Source: Streptomyces sp. AP-93
GTDB lineage: Bacteria; Actinomycetota; Actinomycetes; Streptomycetales; Streptomycetaceae
Assembly: GCF_022808175.1 (NCBI RefSeq)
Contig: NZ_JALGBX010000004.1
Location: 1 to 64,000, forward strand
Reading direction: 5' to 3'
Length of the DNA stretch: 64,000 nucleotides
The notes beneath the pieces are model-generated. The model made no database searches. It saw only the letters and a program-made list of their open reading frames with translations, and was not told the origin of the DNA. How positions within the stretch are numbered: position 1 is the first letter of the stretch; each line of letters starts with the position of its first letter. The translations under genes and the position numbers were made by a program. Below are positions 17,222 through 25,705 of the stretch, in pieces.

Positions 17222-18613
17222 ATGGCCATCGAAGCCGGTCCCGTGGGCCGCCTCAGTCCCCCGGTCCCCGAGCTGGACCCCTCCGTCGTGGAGCGGTGGA
17301 GCGCGGGGGGAGGCCAGCTCGTCGAGCTGCTGGCCGAGGTGTGCGGACGGCTCGGCGGGGTCGGTGCGTTCCGGCTCGGCGACGGCCCCGGGGGCGGGGC
17401 GGCCAGCGGGCCAGCCGCCCGGCCGACCGTGCTGGTCACCGATCCCGGGGCGATCCAGCACGTGCTGGCCCTGCATCCGCAGCGCTACGTCAAACGCTCG
17501 CACCGCGCCCGGCTGCTGGTCGGCGAGGGCGTGCTCTCCGCGACCGGCGAGGCGTGGAAGCGGCAACGGCGGCTGCTGCAGTCCCAGTTCACGGGGACCG
17601 GGATGCGCCGCTACGAGCAGCGGATCGCCGAGGCGGCGCGGATCACCGCCGGGCGCTGGGCCGCGTACGCCCGTACCGGGGAGGTCTTCGACGTCGGGGA
17701 GGAGATGCGGCGCTTCGCCCTCGACACCATCTGGCGCTCCCTGACCGGCCACCCGCTGGACGCGGACACCGAGCGCGAACTGGGCTCCGTCGCGGCCGTG
17801 GTGGCGGCGCTGCCGACGCTGCCCGCGGATTCCGCCGACGCCGGGGAGGCGGTGGCCGCCGATCTGGCCAGGATCGACGCCGTGGCCCACCACGCCATCG
17901 CCGCCGCCCGCCGGGGCTCCGCGGGTCCCGACGGGCCGGGGCTGCTCCACCTGCTGGTGGAGGCCTCGGCCGAGCGGCCCGAGTACACCGACCGGCTGAT
18001 CCGCGACGAGCTGGTCACGCTGCTGGTCGCCGGGCACGAGACCACGGCCACCACGCTGACCTGGCTGTACCTGCTCCTCGACCGCCGTCCCGAGGCCCGC
18101 GAGTGGGCCCTCGCGGCGGGCGGCGAGGGTTCGGCGGAGCGCCGGGAGGCGATCCAGGCCCTGGTCAACGAGACGTTGCGGCTGTACCCGTCCGCCTGGA
18201 TCCTGCCCCGGCACGCCGTCGAGGACGACGTCCTGGCGGGCTACGCCATCGAGGCGGGCACCGACGTGCTCGTCTGCCCGTACCTCGCGCACCGCGACCC
18301 CGCGCTGTGGCCCGATCCCGGGCGCTTCGACCCGCTGCGCTTCACCGCACCGGGCGGCCGGCCGTCCGCCACGGGCGGGTACGTGCCCTTCGGCATCGGC
18401 CCCCGCGCCTGCCTCGGGCTGCAGTTCGCGCTGCGCGAGTCGACGGTGCTGCTGGAGCAGCTGCTGCCGGCCCATGTGCCGGCCTTCCGGTCCGTCCCGG
18501 ACAAGGCCGCCTACAGCATCACGGTGCGTCCGGACGGTCCGACGCCGGCCACGCTCGCTGCTCGCACGCTCGCGGCTCGCCCGCTCACAGCTCACCCAGA
18601 CCCAGGGCGGTGA
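17222..18613 (+). CDS. Cytochrome P450 (long, eukaryote-like type)
   Basis: The 463-residue monooxygenase has the I-helix motif LLVAGHETT (about 266-274), the ExxR in NETLRL (about 315), PERF-like PGRFDPLRF and the haem loop FGIGPRACLG (Cys at about 402). WKRQRRLLQSQF and LYPSAWILPR are typical of the CYP4/CYP102-like branch, which in Streptomyces databases is often labelled pentalenene oxygenase. No terpene cyclase lies nearby, so the substrate is open and redox partners must come from elsewhere. The last 15 residues are a tandem repeat (TLAAR-like) that overlaps the convergent ZIP gene. Confidence 0.88.
   Translation: MAIEAGPVGRLSPPVPELDPSVVERWSAGGGQLVELLAEVCGRLGGVGAFRLGDGPGGGAASGPAARPTVLVTDPGAIQHVLALHPQRYVKRSHRARLLVGEGVLSATGEAWKRQRRLLQSQFTGTGMRRYEQRIAEAARITAGRWAAYARTGEVFDVGEEMRRFALDTIWRSLTGHPLDADTERELGSVAAVVAALPTLPADSADAGEAVAADLARIDAVAHHAIAAARRGSAGPDGPGLLHLLVEASAERPEYTDRLIRDELVTLLVAGHETTATTLTWLYLLLDRRPEAREWALAAGGEGSAERREAIQALVNETLRLYPSAWILPRHAVEDDVLAGYAIEAGTDVLVCPYLAHRDPALWPDPGRFDPLRFTAPGGRPSATGGYVPFGIGPRACLGLQFALRESTVLLEQLLPAHVPAFRSVPDKAAYSITVRPDGPTPATLAARTLAARPLTAHPDPGR
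18551..18595 (+). repeat. 15-base tandem repeat at the P450/ZIP convergent overlap
   Basis: Three copies of a 15-base unit (ACGCTCGCTGCTCGC, then two diverging copies) lie at 18551-18565, 18566-18580 and 18581-18595. They encode TLAAR-type residues of the P450 tail, and the last copy contains the stop codon of the opposite ZIP gene. Confidence 0.75.
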
Positions 18614-19334
18614 GGAATCCCGCCACGGTCACCAGACCGGTGGCGAGGTGGGCGTTCTCCTGGGCCTCCGGGAGCATGGTGTCGGCGATCATCGCGAGGA
18701 TCGCGCCGGCCGCGAAGGCGGTGACCGCCGCGAGGGTCTCCGGCGCGGCGTCACCGAGCAGGGCGTTGCCGAGCAGCGCGGCCGCACCGCTGAGCAGGGC
18801 GATCCCGCCCCAGAGCCCGAAGACGTACCGGCGTCCGCGGCCCGCGGTGCGCATGCCGGCGGCGCTGGCCATGCCTTCGGGGACATTGCTGATGAACACG
18901 GCGCCGATCGTGGCCAGTCCGACGGATCCGCCGTCGAGCAGGCTCGCGCCGATCACCACGGACTCGGGGACCCCGTCGAGCACGGCTCCCATCGCGATGG
19001 CGCTGCCCGAGCCGGGCTGCTGGTCCTCCGAGGGCTGGTGGCCGCCCGAGCGTTTGCGGTGCCGGCCGCCGCGCCGGGCCAGCAGGGCGTTGCCCGAGCT
19101 GTACACGGCCGCGCCCGCGGCCGTACCGAGCGCGGTGGGGAGCATGCCGCCCGTGTCGTGGGCCTCGGCGATCAGATCGTAGGAGACCGCCGCGATCAGC
19201 ACGCCCGAGCCGAACGCCATGATCAGGGCGATGAGCCTTCGCGGTACCGCGAAGAAGGTGCCGATGGCCGCGCCGGCCAGCAGGGCGCTGCCGGCGAGGA
19301 GCCCCCAGGCGCCGGCCACGAGTGCGTCGTACAA
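18585..19334 (-). CDS. ZIP-family metal transporter
   Basis: The 249-residue protein has about eight membrane spans and the ZIP features: a His-rich loop between spans 3 and 4 (RRGGRHRKRSGGH, about 88-100), DGVPESVVIGASLL in span 4 and SNVPEGMASAAGM in span 5, whose polar and Gly residues form the metal path. ZIP proteins move zinc, iron or manganese into the cytosol. It overlaps the 3' end of the convergent P450 by 29 bases. Confidence 0.8.
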   Translation of the reverse strand: MYDALVAGAWGLLAGSALLAGAAIGTFFAVPRRLIALIMAFGSGVLIAAVSYDLIAEAHDTGGMLPTALGTAAGAAVYSSGNALLARRGGRHRKRSGGHQPSEDQQPGSGSAIAMGAVLDGVPESVVIGASLLDGGSVGLATIGAVFISNVPEGMASAAGMRTAGRGRRYVFGLWGGIALLSGAAALLGNALLGDAAPETLAAVTAFAAGAILAMIADTMLPEAQENAHLATGLVTVAGFLTALGLGEL

Positions 19335-19520
19335 GCTGCGCTTCCTTCCCCTGACTCCTCGAATCGGCGATCCAGGACGCCCTCATTGTTCCCTTTGCGG
19401 CACTCCGCCCCGGCGGGACGGGCCGGTCGTGACCGGGATCACCGTCGACGGGCCCGTTCTCGCACGGGCTGATCACGGGTCGGGATACGGCCGGAAGATG
19501 AGGGTGGCAGGGCTTTTCGA

Positions 19521-22133
19521 TCACCGATCGGCGGGATGGGAGGCCCTGGAGCGCCACCGCGCGCCGACCAGGGCACCCGCGATGAGCAGCAGGCCCGCGC
19601 CGGTGCCGGCCAGGCCCGCGCGGAGCCCCTCGGGGACGTACGAGCACTGCAGCCGGTCGGCGCCGCCGGACCCCAGGGGGACGCCGAGCAGGCCCTGGTA
19701 CGGGACCGGGGCGCGGGCCGGTCCCGCGTCGACCGAGCAACTCCAGCCGGGGGACGCCGTGGTGGCGAGCACCGCGGTGCCCGTCGAGCCCTTGGGGAGC
19801 CGGGCGTCGACGGTGTGTCCGCCGGCCGAGACGTGGGTGGCTCCGTCGGCCTTCAGCCGGGCCACGGCGGCGTCGAAGGCGGCCTGGTCCAGGCAGCCGA
19901 GCGCCTCGGGCGGCAGGACCTGGCCGCCCTTCGGGGTGCGCACGGAGAAGGTGAAACGGCCGTCGGCCGCCACCGTGCCCAGTTCCGTGACCGGAGCACT
20001 GACCGCGGGCGGCCTGCCGGCGAAGTCCTGGAGCCGGCCGGTGCCTTCGGCCCGGACGGTCGCGTACAGGTCGGGTGCGTGGAGGAAGGCGCGGGCCCCC
20101 GGGGCGCACTGCCCCGTGAACGCGGTCCAGCTCTCCGGGCCCTTGCCCTCGGCCCTGGTCAGGGCGAAGCCCGGCCCGGCCGCCGGTGCGGGTGCGGCCG
20201 GCCCGCCGGTGCGGGCGAGCGCGGGCACGGTGTAGATCCTGGCGCCGAGGGCGGCCTGGCGGCGGCCCCATACGGAGTCCTCGGGAGCCCCGTAGGACTG
20301 GTCGCTGCCTGGTGTGCGGAGGGTGACCAGGGGCGGTGCGGGCAGGGTGCGGACGGTGACGCCGCTCTCGCCGACCGGTTCGAGGACGGTGCCGATGCCG
20401 AGCAGGGCCCGCAGCACCGGGTCGCCCGCGGGCCACAGGTGGCGGCCGCCCATGCCCTGGCCGAGGCCGAGGCCGCGCAGTCCGCGCGCCGTCTGCACGC
20501 TCACGTAGCTGCTGTAGTAGGCGCCGCCCTGGCCGCCGACCAGCATCGCGTCGTTGTTGGTGACGAAGAGGCCCGATCCGGCGTCGGCCCGGGTGGCGGG
20601 CCAGTTCTTGTGCGCGTCCAGGGCCTGGTGCGCGCCCTTGCCCCGCTCGGTCATGGTCTGGGCGCGGACGGGGCCGCGCCGGCGGGGGTCGTCGGCGACG
20701 GAGTTGCCGTAGACGGAGTACGTGGTGCCGGCGAAGACCGATAGGGCCAGCAGCAGCATGACGCCGGTGCGGGCGGGGCGGCGCAGCCCGCGCGCGTAGA
20801 GGAGCAGCAGGACGGTGGTGACGGCCCCACCGATCAGGACGCCGGTGAGGGCTTGCCCGTTGACCGGCGGGAGGTCGTAGGTGGCCGCGACGAGCAGGGC
20901 CAGCAGGCCGGCGCCGCCGAGCAGGGCCCGGGGCCGGGGCATGTGGGCCAGGCAGATCCAGGCGGCCATCGCCAGCATGCCGCTGAGTACGAAGGACTCG
21001 CGGAAGGGGGCGCCGTGCGGGAGGGCCCCGCCCTGCCAGAGTTCCGCGGTGGGGGTGAGGACGAAGGAGACGCCGGTCAGCAGTATGAGCGAGAACCAGG
21101 CGAGGCGTTCGCGGCCGCGCACCTTCGACTGGAAGGGCAGGGTCAGGACGAGGAGGAGGACGAGCACCCCGGCGTAGACGTTCGGCGACGCCACGCGGAC
21201 GGGGTGGGTGCCCGGTATGAGCATCGAGAGGAAGGTCAGCGGGTCGGTGTTCACGCCGACCACGTACAGCTCGGTGGGCTGGGCCCGCCGGTTGGCGAAG
21301 GCGCACACCAGGATGGCGGGGGCGGCGAGGAGCAGCCCGGTGCCGGTCATGGTGGCGGCCCGCCACAGCGCCCGGCCGCGGGTGCGCAGGCCGGTGTCGG
21401 CGAGCAGGAGCCGTACGGAGAACACGAGCGCGGTGGCCGCGGTGGCCATGGCGGCGGTGTAGAAGTTGGCGAACCAGCACAGGGCGACGAGGAGGCTGCC
21501 CAGGATCCAGCGGCGGCCGGTCAGACACCAGTCGGCGGCCATCCCGAGCATCGGTATCGCGACCAGGCCCCAGGTCCACATCGGCACGACGGTGCCCTCG
21601 GTGACTCCCCAGCCGCAGACGGCGTAGCCGACGGAGAGCAGGGCGCGCAGCCAGGGCGAGCCGGGGCGCAGGCGTCCCAGGTACACGGTCATCAGCGCGG
21701 CGGCGAGGCCCATGCTGCAGAGGCTGACGAGGTACACCGAGAGGTCCGCCTGCTGGCGGGGCAGGAGTCCGGTGAGCAGGGAGAACGGATTGGTGAGATA
21801 GGTGAAGAAGTCACCGAGGAATCCGACACCGTAGCCGCTCTGCCAGTTGAAGAGCAGATCTCCCTGGGCATTGCCGTGCTGGAGGTCCCAGAGGCGGGTG
21901 TGGAACGGAACGTATTGGTGGCGCAGGTCGTTGGTGGCGCGCGAGACGGACCCGAAAGGGTAGACGCCGCGCGCGGCGAGACCGGAACTGTAAGCCGCCA
22001 TGGATATGAGCGCGGCCACGAGAGCGGAAAGGAATTCAATATTCCGTTTGACCCCGCCCACCTGGGGCGCGACCCCTCTGCGGCCTCGCGTGGAGAGGGG
22101 TTTTCCGGCTGGCTGGAGTGAAGTGGCGGTCAT
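19521..22133 (-). CDS. YfhO-family multi-span membrane protein
   Basis: The 870-residue protein has about 12-14 membrane spans, a C-terminal extracytoplasmic domain and a final span near residues 840-860. The opening motif AYSSGLAARGVYPFGSVSRATNDLRHQYVPFHTRLW, with Asp-x-x-x-Gln in the first loop, and SGYGVGFLGDFFTYLTNPFSLL are typical of YfhO, a GT-C-type membrane protein tied to glycosylation of wall polymers in Firmicutes. The acceptor here is unknown. The start at 22133 is preceded by GGGGAA. A structured intergenic region lies upstream. Confidence 0.8.
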   Translation of the reverse strand: MTATSLQPAGKPLSTRGRRGVAPQVGGVKRNIEFLSALVAALISMAAYSSGLAARGVYPFGSVSRATNDLRHQYVPFHTRLWDLQHGNAQGDLLFNWQSGYGVGFLGDFFTYLTNPFSLLTGLLPRQQADLSVYLVSLCSMGLAAALMTVYLGRLRPGSPWLRALLSVGYAVCGWGVTEGTVVPMWTWGLVAIPMLGMAADWCLTGRRWILGSLLVALCWFANFYTAAMATAATALVFSVRLLLADTGLRTRGRALWRAATMTGTGLLLAAPAILVCAFANRRAQPTELYVVGVNTDPLTFLSMLIPGTHPVRVASPNVYAGVLVLLLVLTLPFQSKVRGRERLAWFSLILLTGVSFVLTPTAELWQGGALPHGAPFRESFVLSGMLAMAAWICLAHMPRPRALLGGAGLLALLVAATYDLPPVNGQALTGVLIGGAVTTVLLLLYARGLRRPARTGVMLLLALSVFAGTTYSVYGNSVADDPRRRGPVRAQTMTERGKGAHQALDAHKNWPATRADAGSGLFVTNNDAMLVGGQGGAYYSSYVSVQTARGLRGLGLGQGMGGRHLWPAGDPVLRALLGIGTVLEPVGESGVTVRTLPAPPLVTLRTPGSDQSYGAPEDSVWGRRQAALGARIYTVPALARTGGPAAPAPAAGPGFALTRAEGKGPESWTAFTGQCAPGARAFLHAPDLYATVRAEGTGRLQDFAGRPPAVSAPVTELGTVAADGRFTFSVRTPKGGQVLPPEALGCLDQAAFDAAVARLKADGATHVSAGGHTVDARLPKGSTGTAVLATTASPGWSCSVDAGPARAPVPYQGLLGVPLGSGGADRLQCSYVPEGLRAGLAGTGAGLLLIAGALVGARWRSRASHPADR

Positions 22134-22251
22134 GTGTGGCAATTCCCCGTGCGTGGCCGATCGGCCGCGGGCAGGCCACCGATTCCCGCAGCCTATGCAC
22201 ACCGCCGAAAAATTCAGGCACACGGCGCAACGAATATGATCGCAATCACGA

Positions 22252-22299
22252 GATTGTCCGGTCCGTGCAGCATAAAAAATGGACAATCGGCCATTTTTT
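22252..22299. promoter_or_regulatory. Two overlapping, mutually exclusive inverted repeats
   Basis: GATTGTCC (22252-22259) pairs perfectly with GGACAATC (22281-22288). AAAAAATGG (22274-22282) pairs perfectly with CCATTTTTT (22291-22299). The stems share two bases and the second arm of the first fills most of the loop of the second, so only one can form at a time. The second hairpin has A and T tracts like a bidirectional intrinsic terminator, very unusual at this GC content. It lies between the divergent YfhO-type and YrdC-type genes. Confidence 0.55.
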
Positions 22300-22326
22300 T
22301 GTGCGGCCCGGCCTCGCGGAGTCGTC

Positions 22327-22387
22327 GGGCGGGGGCGTCGGGGGGCTCGGGCGGGGTCCTCGGGGGGCCTCGGGGGGAGCCTCGGGG
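22327..22387 (+). repeat. G-tract block upstream of the YrdC/Sua5-like gene
   Basis: Eight runs of three to six G occur within 61 bases, spaced by one to six bases, with a CTCGGGGGG-like unit repeated. On the plus strand this is a strong G-quadruplex candidate, about 50 bases before the start codon at 22436. Confidence 0.6.
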
Positions 22388-22435
22388 AGCGCCCGGCCCG
22401 AGTGCCGGAACCACCGGATCCCGTAGGCTCGGCGG

Positions 22436-23056
22436 ATGGCAAAGTACTTCGACGTACACCCCGAAAACCCCCAGCCCCGCGCGATCGGCAGCATCGCCGA
22501 CGGCATCCGCGCCGGAGGGCTCGTCGCCTACCCGACGGACTCCTGCTACGCGCTGGGCGCCCAGCTGGGCAACCGTGACGGCGTGGACCGGATCCGGTCC
22601 ATCCGACAGCTCGACGACCGCCACCACTTCACCCTGGTGTGCGAGAACTTCGCGCAGCTCGGCCAGTTCGTCATCATCGACAACGACGTCTTCCGCGCGA
22701 TCAAGGCGTCCACCCCCGGCAGTTACACCTTCATCCTCCCGGCGACGAAGGAGGTCCCGCGCCAGCTCCAGCACCCGAAGAAGAAGACGGTGGGCGTGCG
22801 CATCCCCGACCACGTCGTGGTCCAGGCGCTGCTGGCCGAGCTCGGCGAGCCGCTGCTGTCGAGCACGCTGCTCCTGCCCGACGAGGCGGAGCCGATGACG
22901 CAGGGCTGGGAGATCAAGGACCGGCTCGACCACGTCGTGGACATGGTGGTCGACTCGGGCGAATGCGGGACGATGCCGACGACGGTCATCGACTTCTCCA
23001 GCGGCGAGGCCGAGATCGTCCGGCGGGGCGCGGGGGACACCGCCCGCTTCGAGTAG
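22436..23056 (+). CDS. YrdC/Sua5-like L-threonylcarbamoyladenylate synthase family protein
   Basis: The 206-residue protein has the YrdC fold signatures: GGLVAYPTDSCYALGAQL (about 27-44, nucleotide-binding region), RSIRQLDDRHHFTLVCENF, GSYTFILPATKEVP and KKTVGVRIPDH. YrdC/Sua5 enzymes make threonylcarbamoyl-AMP for tRNA t6A37. The shorter YciO branch, which this resembles (starting AKYFDVHPENPQPR), may have a different or minor role. The ATG at 22436 follows closely behind the G-tract block. Confidence 0.8.
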   Translation: MAKYFDVHPENPQPRAIGSIADGIRAGGLVAYPTDSCYALGAQLGNRDGVDRIRSIRQLDDRHHFTLVCENFAQLGQFVIIDNDVFRAIKASTPGSYTFILPATKEVPRQLQHPKKKTVGVRIPDHVVVQALLAELGEPLLSSTLLLPDEAEPMTQGWEIKDRLDHVVDMVVDSGECGTMPTTVIDFSSGEAEIVRRGAGDTARFE

Positions 23057-23072
23057 CGGCGGCCGCTGCGCG

Positions 23073-23324
23073 TCAGGTGGGCGGGTGCAGGACGGCCTTG
23101 AGGCCGTAGTCGAGCTCGGAGCCGTCCACGAGGAGCGCTTCCACCGTTCGGGTGACGGGGTCGATGTCCGCCACCATCCCGTCACCCGAGTAGCGGGGAT
23201 AGCCGGAGGCGCCGTTCTGGCCCGTCGGCGTGACGACGGCCGAGCGTACGGCGTCGGCGGCGGATCCCTCCACGACGTGCTCGGGCACCAGCAGGATCTC
23301 GAAGGTCTGCGGTTCGGTACTCAT
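23073..23324 (-). CDS. Small hypothetical protein, 83 aa
   Basis: The soluble acidic product (MSTEPQTFEILLVPEHVVEG to LKAVLHPPT) has no signal or membrane span. TVEALLVDGSELDYGLKAVL looks like beta strands of a small compact domain. It ends 16 bases from the convergent YrdC-like gene. The function is unknown. Confidence 0.5.
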   Translation of the reverse strand: MSTEPQTFEILLVPEHVVEGSAADAVRSAVVTPTGQNGASGYPRYSGDGMVADIDPVTRTVEALLVDGSELDYGLKAVLHPPT

Positions 23325-23383
23325 CCCCCGACGCTAACCGGCTCCCGCGCATCATGCCGTCCGGCGCGGGCGGGCGGGCGGGG

Positions 23384-24244
23384 CTAGGCCGTTTCCTTCC
23401 CGGGTGGCGACGGGTGGCGCAGCAGTCCGCGCGCCCACCGTTCGTTCAGGCCCGCGAGGAAGCCGATGGCTCCCCAGAAGAACCAGGTCCTGGCCAGGGC
23501 CCCGGGCCCGTCGCCGGAGAGCGGGCCGGGGCCGCACAGTTCGGCCGGGTCGGCCGGCGGGGTGAGGGCGGTGAGGATCCCGCCGGCGACGAGGAGGTAG
23601 AGCGCGGTGGCCAGGAACCACCCCACCACCACCCGGTACCAGCCCTCTTGGCGCAGTGCCCGGCACAGCTGGACCGGATCCGCGTCCGGGCCGGCCCCGC
23701 CCGGACTGTCGCGGATGAGCTGCCGGGGATCGCGCAGCCGGACGATCACGCTGAAGACCGCGCCCATCGCGCCGCCCGCGAAGCACACCAGGGCCCCCGC
23801 CAGGGCCAGTCGCGACTCGCAGCCGAGCTCCACTCCGAAGATCCTGGGCACCCACGCGCCCAGCGCGAAGACCACGACCAGGATCACCGGGCTGACCACG
23901 ATCCCGCACGTCAGGCCGGTGTTCAGGCCGCGCGCCCCCGCGGTGGCCGTATCGGCGTCCAGCCGCGTTCCGGCCAGCGCGACCGCCGTCTCCAGCCGGG
24001 CCACGTCGGCCCCCTGGGCAACGGCGCGCAGGGCCCGCAACAGGTCCTCGGTGACCGCCGCCCTCGTGCGCCGTTCGAAGGCCCGCTGTGCGGCCGTGTG
24101 CAGGCGGTCGAGGCGGAGCATCAGCTCCGGTTCGGCACACCACAGTTCCCGCAGCCGTTCCGGATCGATGCCGGGCACTTCTTCGAGTGCCCGTATCTCC
24201 CCGTCGGCCGCGCCGTCGAACCACTCGCGCGCATCGCGCAGCAT
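23384..24244 (-). CDS. Hypothetical membrane protein
   Basis: The 286-residue protein has a cytoplasmic, charged N-terminal half (about 1-125) and four membrane spans: TCGIVVSPVILVVVFALGAW (about 132-152), LALAGALVCFAGGAMGAVFSV, VVVGWFLATALYLLVAGGIL and TWFFWGAIGFLAGL near the end. The last spans with FFWGAIGFLAGLNERWARGLL are reminiscent of unnamed membrane proteins next to STAND or toll-like signalling genes, but nothing here proves that. Function unknown. Confidence 0.6.
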   Translation of the reverse strand: MLRDAREWFDGAADGEIRALEEVPGIDPERLRELWCAEPELMLRLDRLHTAAQRAFERRTRAAVTEDLLRALRAVAQGADVARLETAVALAGTRLDADTATAGARGLNTGLTCGIVVSPVILVVVFALGAWVPRIFGVELGCESRLALAGALVCFAGGAMGAVFSVIVRLRDPRQLIRDSPGGAGPDADPVQLCRALRQEGWYRVVVGWFLATALYLLVAGGILTALTPPADPAELCGPGPLSGDGPGALARTWFFWGAIGFLAGLNERWARGLLRHPSPPGKETA

Positions 24245-24322
24245 CGGCTCCCCCTCTTCGCACAGCAGTTGTATCCGCCTTCGCCGCGCGAGGATAGCCG
24301 CCGGCCCGGCGGATCACCGCCG

Positions 24323-25705
24323 TCAGTCCGCGGAGCGGGCCTTCCGCGCGGACACCCTGCCCGGCGGCTCGCCGCCCCCGAACGCGCGGAAGAGCGCGTG
24401 GAGCAGGACCGCGGCGAGCGTGCCCGCCACCACCCCGCTGCCGAGGACCGTCCGGGCCCAGGTGGGGAACCCCTGGTAGAGGTCGGGGGCCACCACCGGC
24501 AGCAGTCCGGCGGTGAGGGCCAGCGCGATCACGGTGGAACCGCCGCCGGCGCCGGGCGCGGTCCGCCCGAGCATGTCGACGCCCATCACCGCGATGATCC
24601 CGTAGATCACCAGGGCGGATCCGCCGACGACGGGCGCGGGGATCGCGGCGAGCAGCCGGGAGACGGGTGCCAGCAGGCCGACGGCGATGAGCAGTACTCC
24701 CGCCCCGGCGGTCACGAAGCGGCTGCGGACCCCGGTGAGCCGCCCGATGCCGATGTTCTCGGCGCTCGTGACCATCAGCGAGGTGCCGAACAGCCCGCCG
24801 AACACCGAGATCAGGGCGTCGGCCCTGGCCACCCGGGGCACATCGCGGCCGGGGTCGCTCTCGCGGCCCACCGTCTCGCTGTTGAGCACGGTCTGCCCGG
24901 TGATCTCCGCGAGGGTGGTGAGGCTGAAGACGAGGAGGGGCAGCGCGGCGAGCACGTCGAAGTGCGGTGCGCCGTACGGGAGGAGGTGCGGCAGGGTCAG
25001 GCCCCCGCCGGCTCCGCCCACGGGCTCGAAGTGGCCGAGGCCGGTCGTGAGCGCGATGAGGGTGCCCGCGCCCATGCCGAGGAGCACGGCGGTCTGCCGC
25101 CAGATCCCGCGCAGCACCATGAGGAAGAGCACGGTGGCGGCGATGGTCGCGCCGGCCAGCACCACGGCCGACGGCGCGGCGTACCCGGGGCTCCCGGGGC
25201 GGCCGGTGACCAGCTGGGCGGCGACCCGGATCATGGCGATCCCGATGAGCAGCACGGTGATGCCCATGACCACGGGCGGGAAGAGCCGTACGACCTTCGC
25301 GTAGAAGGGCAGTACGGCGAGGAGCAGCGCCGCGGCCAGGAGCACGGAGCCGGTCGCGGTCGCGGGGCCGTGGTCCTTGGCTATCTGGAGGAAGAGGGCG
25401 GTGGCCGCCCCGCCGGGGAGCATGACGAAGGGCAGCCGGGCCCCGAACCGCCAGATCCCGAGGGACTGGAGCAGGGTGCCGGCGCCGCAGAGCACGAGGG
25501 TGGCGCTGAGCAGGGAGGCGGTGGCGGCTGCGGTGAGGCCGAGGGCCTGGCCGGTCAGGAACGTGGTGGAGACGGGCGCGGCCACCATGGCCAGGACGTG
25601 CTGTGCGGACAGCGGGGCCAGCCGGCGCAGCGGCAGCCGCTCGTCCACGGGACTGACGGGACCGGCCGGGCTCTGCGGTGCGCGCTTCGCGGAGGCGGCG
25701 CTCAC
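24323..25705 (-). CDS. NCS2-family xanthine/uracil-type permease
   Basis: The 460-residue protein has about 12-14 spans and the NCS2 signatures: LSAQHVLAMVAAPVSTTFLTG near the start, LPFVMLPGGAAT, QTVLNSETVGRE, and TSAENIGIGRLTGVRSRFV (about 315-333), the nucleobase-binding and family-defining motif. NCS2 carriers import purines or pyrimidines with protons or sodium. The GTG start at 25705 overlaps the stop of the arylsulfotransferase gene by four bases, so the two are translationally coupled; an actual nucleobase substrate is therefore not certain. Confidence 0.85.
   Translation of the reverse strand: MSAASAKRAPQSPAGPVSPVDERLPLRRLAPLSAQHVLAMVAAPVSTTFLTGQALGLTAAATASLLSATLVLCGAGTLLQSLGIWRFGARLPFVMLPGGAATALFLQIAKDHGPATATGSVLLAAALLLAVLPFYAKVVRLFPPVVMGITVLLIGIAMIRVAAQLVTGRPGSPGYAAPSAVVLAGATIAATVLFLMVLRGIWRQTAVLLGMGAGTLIALTTGLGHFEPVGGAGGGLTLPHLLPYGAPHFDVLAALPLLVFSLTTLAEITGQTVLNSETVGRESDPGRDVPRVARADALISVFGGLFGTSLMVTSAENIGIGRLTGVRSRFVTAGAGVLLIAVGLLAPVSRLLAAIPAPVVGGSALVIYGIIAVMGVDMLGRTAPGAGGGSTVIALALTAGLLPVVAPDLYQGFPTWARTVLGSGVVAGTLAAVLLHALFRAFGGGEPPGRVSARKARSAD

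Noticed and set aside
17222..18613. P450 as part of a pentalenolactone-type terpene cluster
   Set aside because: No terpene cyclase, prenyltransferase or other cluster gene lies nearby; the similarity is to the enzyme type only.
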